Assembly: GCA_965224045.1 (NCBI GenBank)
Contig: CBDCYD010000014.1
Coordinates: forward strand, 124,001 to 188,000
DNA from: Tectiglobus sp965224045
GTDB lineage: Bacteria > Pseudomonadota > Alphaproteobacteria > Rhizobiales > Hyphomicrobiaceae
Direction: 5' to 3'
DNA length: 64,000 bases
Positions 60,829 to 64,000 of this stretch are shown one piece after another. Below the pieces are notes generated by a model, which made no database searches, had not been told where the DNA came from, and saw nothing but the letters and a program-made list of their open reading frames with translations. A program made the translations under genes and the position numbers. Within the stretch, counting starts at the first letter, position 1; every line of letters begins with the position of its first letter.

Positions 60829-63810
60829 TCAGCTTCCTTCCTCGCTCATGAAGTTTGGCACGGTGACCTTGACGGCACAGAAACCATCCGGCGTCGTTGC
60901 CTGCAATGTCGTGCCGATACGCGCCCGGCCGCCCTTGACCAGCGCCATCGCAATGGAGCGGGCGCAGTTTGAGCTGAAATAGCTGGAGGTAACGTGGCCC
61001 AGCATATCCGCCGGTATCGGCTGGTCGCGGTCGCCGACAATCTGGGCACCTTCGTCCAGCACGACGTCGGGGTCCTCGGTCAAAAGCCCGACCAGTTGCT
61101 TGCGATCTTCGGCGACGATGTCGGGCCGCGTGAGTGAACGCTTGCCAACAAAGTCCGCTTTGACCTTCGAGACCATGCCGCCGAGGCCCAGATCGTCCGG
61201 CGTTACCGTGCCATCGGTTTCCTGCCCGACGATGATGAAACCCTTCTCGGCCCTGAGAACGTGCATGGTCTCGGTTCCGTAGGGTGTGATGTCGAACTCT
61301 GCGCCGGCGTCCAGGACCGCCTGCCAGACGGCTGCGCCGTAGTCAGCCGGAACGTTGATCTCAAAACCCGGCTCGCCGGTGAACGAGACCCGGAACAGGC
61401 GGCAAGGTACACCGGCAAAATGTCCGATCCTGACACCCATGTGCGGGAACGCTTCTTCCGACAGGTCGATGTCGTCTACGAACCGGCGAATGGTATCCGT
61501 GGCGCGCGGGCCCTGCACGGCGATCACCGCCCATTGTTCGCTGATCGACGTCAGATACACATCGAGATCCGTGAATTCGGTCTGCAGGTAGTCTTCCATG
61601 TGGGCCAGCACGCGCGGAGCGCCACCGGTCGTCGTGGTGAGGTGAAACCGGTCCTCGGCAAGGCGGGCAACGACGCCGTCATCGAAGATAAAACCATCTT
61701 CCTTGAGCATCAGGCCGTAGCGGCACCGGCCGGGAGCCAGCTTCGACCACGCATTGGTGTAAATGCGGTTGAGGAACTCGGCTGCATCCGGGCCGACAAC
61801 CTCGATCTTGCCCAGGGTCGAGGCATCGAAGACACCGACGCTACGGCGCACGGCCAAGCATTCGCGGCGTACCGCGGCGTCCATGGTCTCGCCGGCACGT
61901 GGGAAATACCATGCGCGCTTCCACGCACCGACATCCTCGAACTCGGCGCCCATGGTGACGGCCTGATCGTGGGTCGGCGTCAGGCGCATCGGGTCGAACA
62001 GATCACCGCGGTTCTGGCCGGCGAACGCGCCAAACGTCACCGGTGTGTAAGGTGGGCGGAACGTCGTGGTGCCGATTTCCGGCACCGGACGGCCAAGTGC
62101 TGCGGCAACGATCGAAAGGGCGTTCAGGTTCGACGTCTTGCCCTGGTCGGTCGCCATACCGGTGGTGGTGTAACGTTTGACGTGCTCGATCGATTCGAAG
62201 CCTTCGCGCAGGGCGAGCTTGATGTCTTTTTCCGTGACATCGTTCTGGAAATCGACAAAGGCCTTACCTTTGGACTTGCCGTCTGTCGCTGCGCCAGTGG
62301 TGGCCGGCACCGCCGGTTTGAAACCGGTGAACGTCGCGCTTGCAGCAAACGTCCGGGCCGACGATTGATCGGATTCAACGCCGGACTGCCAACCGCCGCT
62401 GAGGCAGCCCGCGAGATCGAACGTGCCGTTGCAGGCACCGGCGCTATGCTGGGCCTGGGCCGGGTCGCCCGGCAGGAAGGCTGCAATGTCTTCATCGTAG
62501 CGCAGGCGCGTGCGCGACTGCGAGGCAAGGTGGACCGAGGGTGTCCAACCGCCGGACATTCCAACGCAGTCGCAGGTGAGCAGCTCTTCGCTTCCCGCCC
62601 CCGCCGGGGGCTCGACCGGCGCAATCCTCAACCCTTTGACGCGGGCCCGACCCAGTGCCGCAACGGGCCGGTAGTTGGAACGCACGTTGATACCGGCTTC
62701 GTTTGCAGCCGACAATTCTGGGCCTGCGTCGGCGGCTGGCCGGCTATCGACGATCTCGACGGCGATACCGGCTGCGCTGAGATCGAGGGCTGCGCGATAG
62801 GCGGATGCACCGTTGGTGACAATCACGGCGTTGCGGCCGGGCGCGACGGCATAGCGGTTCACATAGGTGCGCATCGCTTCAGCAAGCATGATTGCTGGCC
62901 GGTCGTTGTTGGCAAACACCAAAGGGCGTTCGTGCGCACCGGTTGCAATGACGACGCGGCCGGCGCGAACCTGCCAGAGGCGTTCACGGGCCAGACCACG
63001 CGTCGGTTCGTGAAGATGATCCGTCAATCGTTCAGTCAGGATCACATGGTTGTGGTTGTGGTATGCGAAGGCCGTGGTCCGCACCAGAAGGCGAACGTTG
63101 GGCCGAGTTGCCAGCTCGGCGATGATCCCGGCCCGCCATGCTTCGGCCGGCTCGCCGTCGATGGTGGAGGAGACGTCGTGCAACAACGAGCCCCCGAATT
63201 CAGGCTGTTCATCGCAAAGAATGACCCTGCGACCGCTCGCACTCGCTGCCAGGGCCGCTGCCAGGCCGGCGGGACCGGCGCCGACGACCAAGACATCGCA
63301 ATGCGCGTGCTGCTGCACGTAGCGGTCGGGGTCCGGCCGGCGCGGTGCCTCGCCGAGGCCGGCGGCGCGACGGATGACGGGCTCATAGACGGACGCCCAG
63401 AACGTGCGTGGCCACATGAACGTCTTATAGTAAAACCCCGCCGTGAGCATCGGTGACAGGTAGTTGTTCACTTCGCCGATGTCGGCCTGGAGGGCGGGCC
63501 AGTGGTTTTGTGATTTCAGGGCCAGACCGTCGAATGCCTCGACGACCGTGGCGCGGTTGTTCGGTTCGCGCCGGTCGCGGCCGCGGTCGACATCGAACAG
63601 CGCATTGGGTTCCTCGGCGCCGGCCGCCAGGATGCCGCGCGGGCGGTGATATTTGAACGAGCGCCCGACCAGGTGCGTGCCGTCGGCGAGCAGGGCAGAC
63701 GCTGCCGTGTCGCCCGCATAGGCTGGAAGCGCGCGATTGTTGAAGCGGATGATGATCGGCTTGTCACGATCGATGCGACCACCTTGGGGCAGACGAAAAG
63801 GCTGGGTCAT
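60829..63810 (-). CDS. soxA: sarcosine oxidase alpha subunit
   Basis: The 993-residue protein has a ferredoxin-fold-like start (RFNNRALPAYAGDTAASALL, without cluster cysteines), the NAD-binding motif VLVVGAGPAGLAAALAA (VVGAGPAG at 175-182) with GRRVILCDEQPEFGG, and a C-terminal GcvT-like folate domain. It is the main catalytic subunit that passes the methyl group to tetrahydrofolate. It is translationally coupled to soxD (4-bp overlap) and to soxG. Length is normal for SoxA. Confidence 0.96.
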   Translation of the reverse strand: MTQPFRLPQGGRIDRDKPIIIRFNNRALPAYAGDTAASALLADGTHLVGRSFKYHRPRGILAAGAEEPNALFDVDRGRDRREPNNRATVVEAFDGLALKSQNHWPALQADIGEVNNYLSPMLTAGFYYKTFMWPRTFWASVYEPVIRRAAGLGEAPRRPDPDRYVQQHAHCDVLVVGAGPAGLAAALAASASGRRVILCDEQPEFGGSLLHDVSSTIDGEPAEAWRAGIIAELATRPNVRLLVRTTAFAYHNHNHVILTERLTDHLHEPTRGLARERLWQVRAGRVVIATGAHERPLVFANNDRPAIMLAEAMRTYVNRYAVAPGRNAVIVTNGASAYRAALDLSAAGIAVEIVDSRPAADAGPELSAANEAGINVRSNYRPVAALGRARVKGLRIAPVEPPAGAGSEELLTCDCVGMSGGWTPSVHLASQSRTRLRYDEDIAAFLPGDPAQAQHSAGACNGTFDLAGCLSGGWQSGVESDQSSARTFAASATFTGFKPAVPATTGAATDGKSKGKAFVDFQNDVTEKDIKLALREGFESIEHVKRYTTTGMATDQGKTSNLNALSIVAAALGRPVPEIGTTTFRPPYTPVTFGAFAGQNRGDLFDPMRLTPTHDQAVTMGAEFEDVGAWKRAWYFPRAGETMDAAVRRECLAVRRSVGVFDASTLGKIEVVGPDAAEFLNRIYTNAWSKLAPGRCRYGLMLKEDGFIFDDGVVARLAEDRFHLTTTTGGAPRVLAHMEDYLQTEFTDLDVYLTSISEQWAVIAVQGPRATDTIRRFVDDIDLSEEAFPHMGVRIGHFAGVPCRLFRVSFTGEPGFEINVPADYGAAVWQAVLDAGAEFDITPYGTETMHVLRAEKGFIIVGQETDGTVTPDDLGLGGMVSKVKADFVGKRSLTRPDIVAEDRKQLVGLLTEDPDVVLDEGAQIVGDRDQPIPADMLGHVTSSYFSSNCARSIAMALVKGGRARIGTTLQATTPDGFCAVKVTVPNFMSEEGS

Positions 63811-64000
63811 GTGGCCTCTCCATCAGCCTCGGCGAGATCGGGGCGCGGCCGGCCCATTTCGTAAGTCTGAAGGATCCGGTCGCTGACCGAATCGCGCAGC
63901 GCATTGAACCAGCGCTGGCAGCCGTGGAGATGGTTCCAGCGCTCGGCCAAGACGCCCTTGGTATTATCGCGGTAGTACAAGAATTCGGCCCAATCCTGCT
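63807..64000 (-). CDS. soxD: sarcosine oxidase delta subunit, C-terminal part
   Basis: Read on the minus strand, the last 63 codons of soxD are present (FLYYRDNTKGVLAERWNHLH, then GCQRWFN and DRILQTYEMGRPRP). They match the C-terminal half of SoxD, a small zinc subunit whose N-terminal cysteines lie outside the window. The stop overlaps the soxA ATG (ATGA). soxB is expected further upstream, as in soxBDAG operons. Confidence 0.92.
   Translation of the reverse strand, partial: QDWAEFLYYRDNTKGVLAERWNHLHGCQRWFNALRDSVSDRILQTYEMGRPRPDLAEADGEAT

Noticed and set aside
61261..63456. A 731-codon plus-strand open frame across soxA
   Set aside because: It is antisense to soxA, which has clear domains and operon overlaps.
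1..64000. tRNA genes, rRNA genes, CRISPR arrays or prophage
   Set aside because: No T-loop plus acceptor pairing, no regularly spaced repeats and no phage or integrase gene was found on either strand by eye.

Overview
This 64-kb window is GC-rich chromosomal DNA from a free-living, respiring alphaproteobacterium, most likely from the Hyphomicrobiales or a nearby order. The evidence is gene content: a CcmI cytochrome c maturation protein, the prkA-yeaH-spoVR operon, a heterotetrameric sarcosine oxidase operon (soxD-soxA-soxG), an Omp25-like barrel, DUF6356 and DUF6165 proteins, and an FNR/FixK-type box. I see no rRNA, tRNA, CRISPR array, transposase, integrase or phage gene. The call rests on reading protein families by eye; no database search was run.

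Region by region. 0-13.8 kb: a Tat-exported phosphatase-like protein with a membrane partner, ccmI, two related small membrane proteins, a mandelate racemase-type enolase, folD, a flavin (LLM) oxidoreductase, a class-I amidotransferase-like hydrolase, then a regulator cluster (XRE regulator, GNAT-like protein, PAS-like protein). 13.8-24.9 kb: a catabolic block with a Baeyer-Villiger monooxygenase, PaaI thioesterase, DUF2189 protein, amidase, AbrB-type transporter, GMC oxidoreductase, HpcH/HpaI aldolase and a large membrane alpha/beta hydrolase. 25-31.4 kb: a methyltransferase / nitronate monooxygenase / TauD-type dioxygenase run, an IlvD/Edd dehydratase and tenA. 31.4-38.7 kb: trpS, gloB, a methyltransferase, a PCu(A)C copper chaperone, GFA, a 2-hydroxyacid dehydrogenase, a thioesterase and an LLM monooxygenase. 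38.8-50.6 kb: an orphan VirD4-like ATPase, a small Cys-repeat protein, an MFS transporter, an outer-membrane barrel, a TPR-glycosyltransferase/DUF6165 pair, a large TPR protein, a PuuE-like deacetylase, a cupin, an Lrp regulator and a DUF6356 protein. 50.9-64 kb: an aldehyde dehydrogenase, the spoVR-yeaH-prkA operon, a decayed cyclase-type regulator and the sox operon, cut by the window end.

The most unusual signal is a 165-bp double-hairpin element present twice, in inverted orientation. One copy (15545-15709, read on the minus strand) ends 30 bp before the Baeyer-Villiger monooxygenase start codon. The other (22784-22948, plus strand) ends 78 bp before the membrane hydrolase start codon. 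The copies align without indels and differ at 14 positions. The differences in the outer stem of hairpin 1 keep pairing in RNA of the strand that reads into each gene: one compensatory pair change and two G-U replacements. This fits a shared structured leader, although a palindromic mobile repeat remains possible. A third bulged palindrome lies between them at 18727-18785.

Other points of note are a perfect TTGAT-N4-ATCAA box before the DUF2189 gene, a regulator that has lost both its cyclase residues and its P-loop ATPase, an orphan soluble VirD4-type coupling ATPase, a Ser/Thr-only loop in an outer-membrane barrel, and several hairpins or direct repeats in leader regions.
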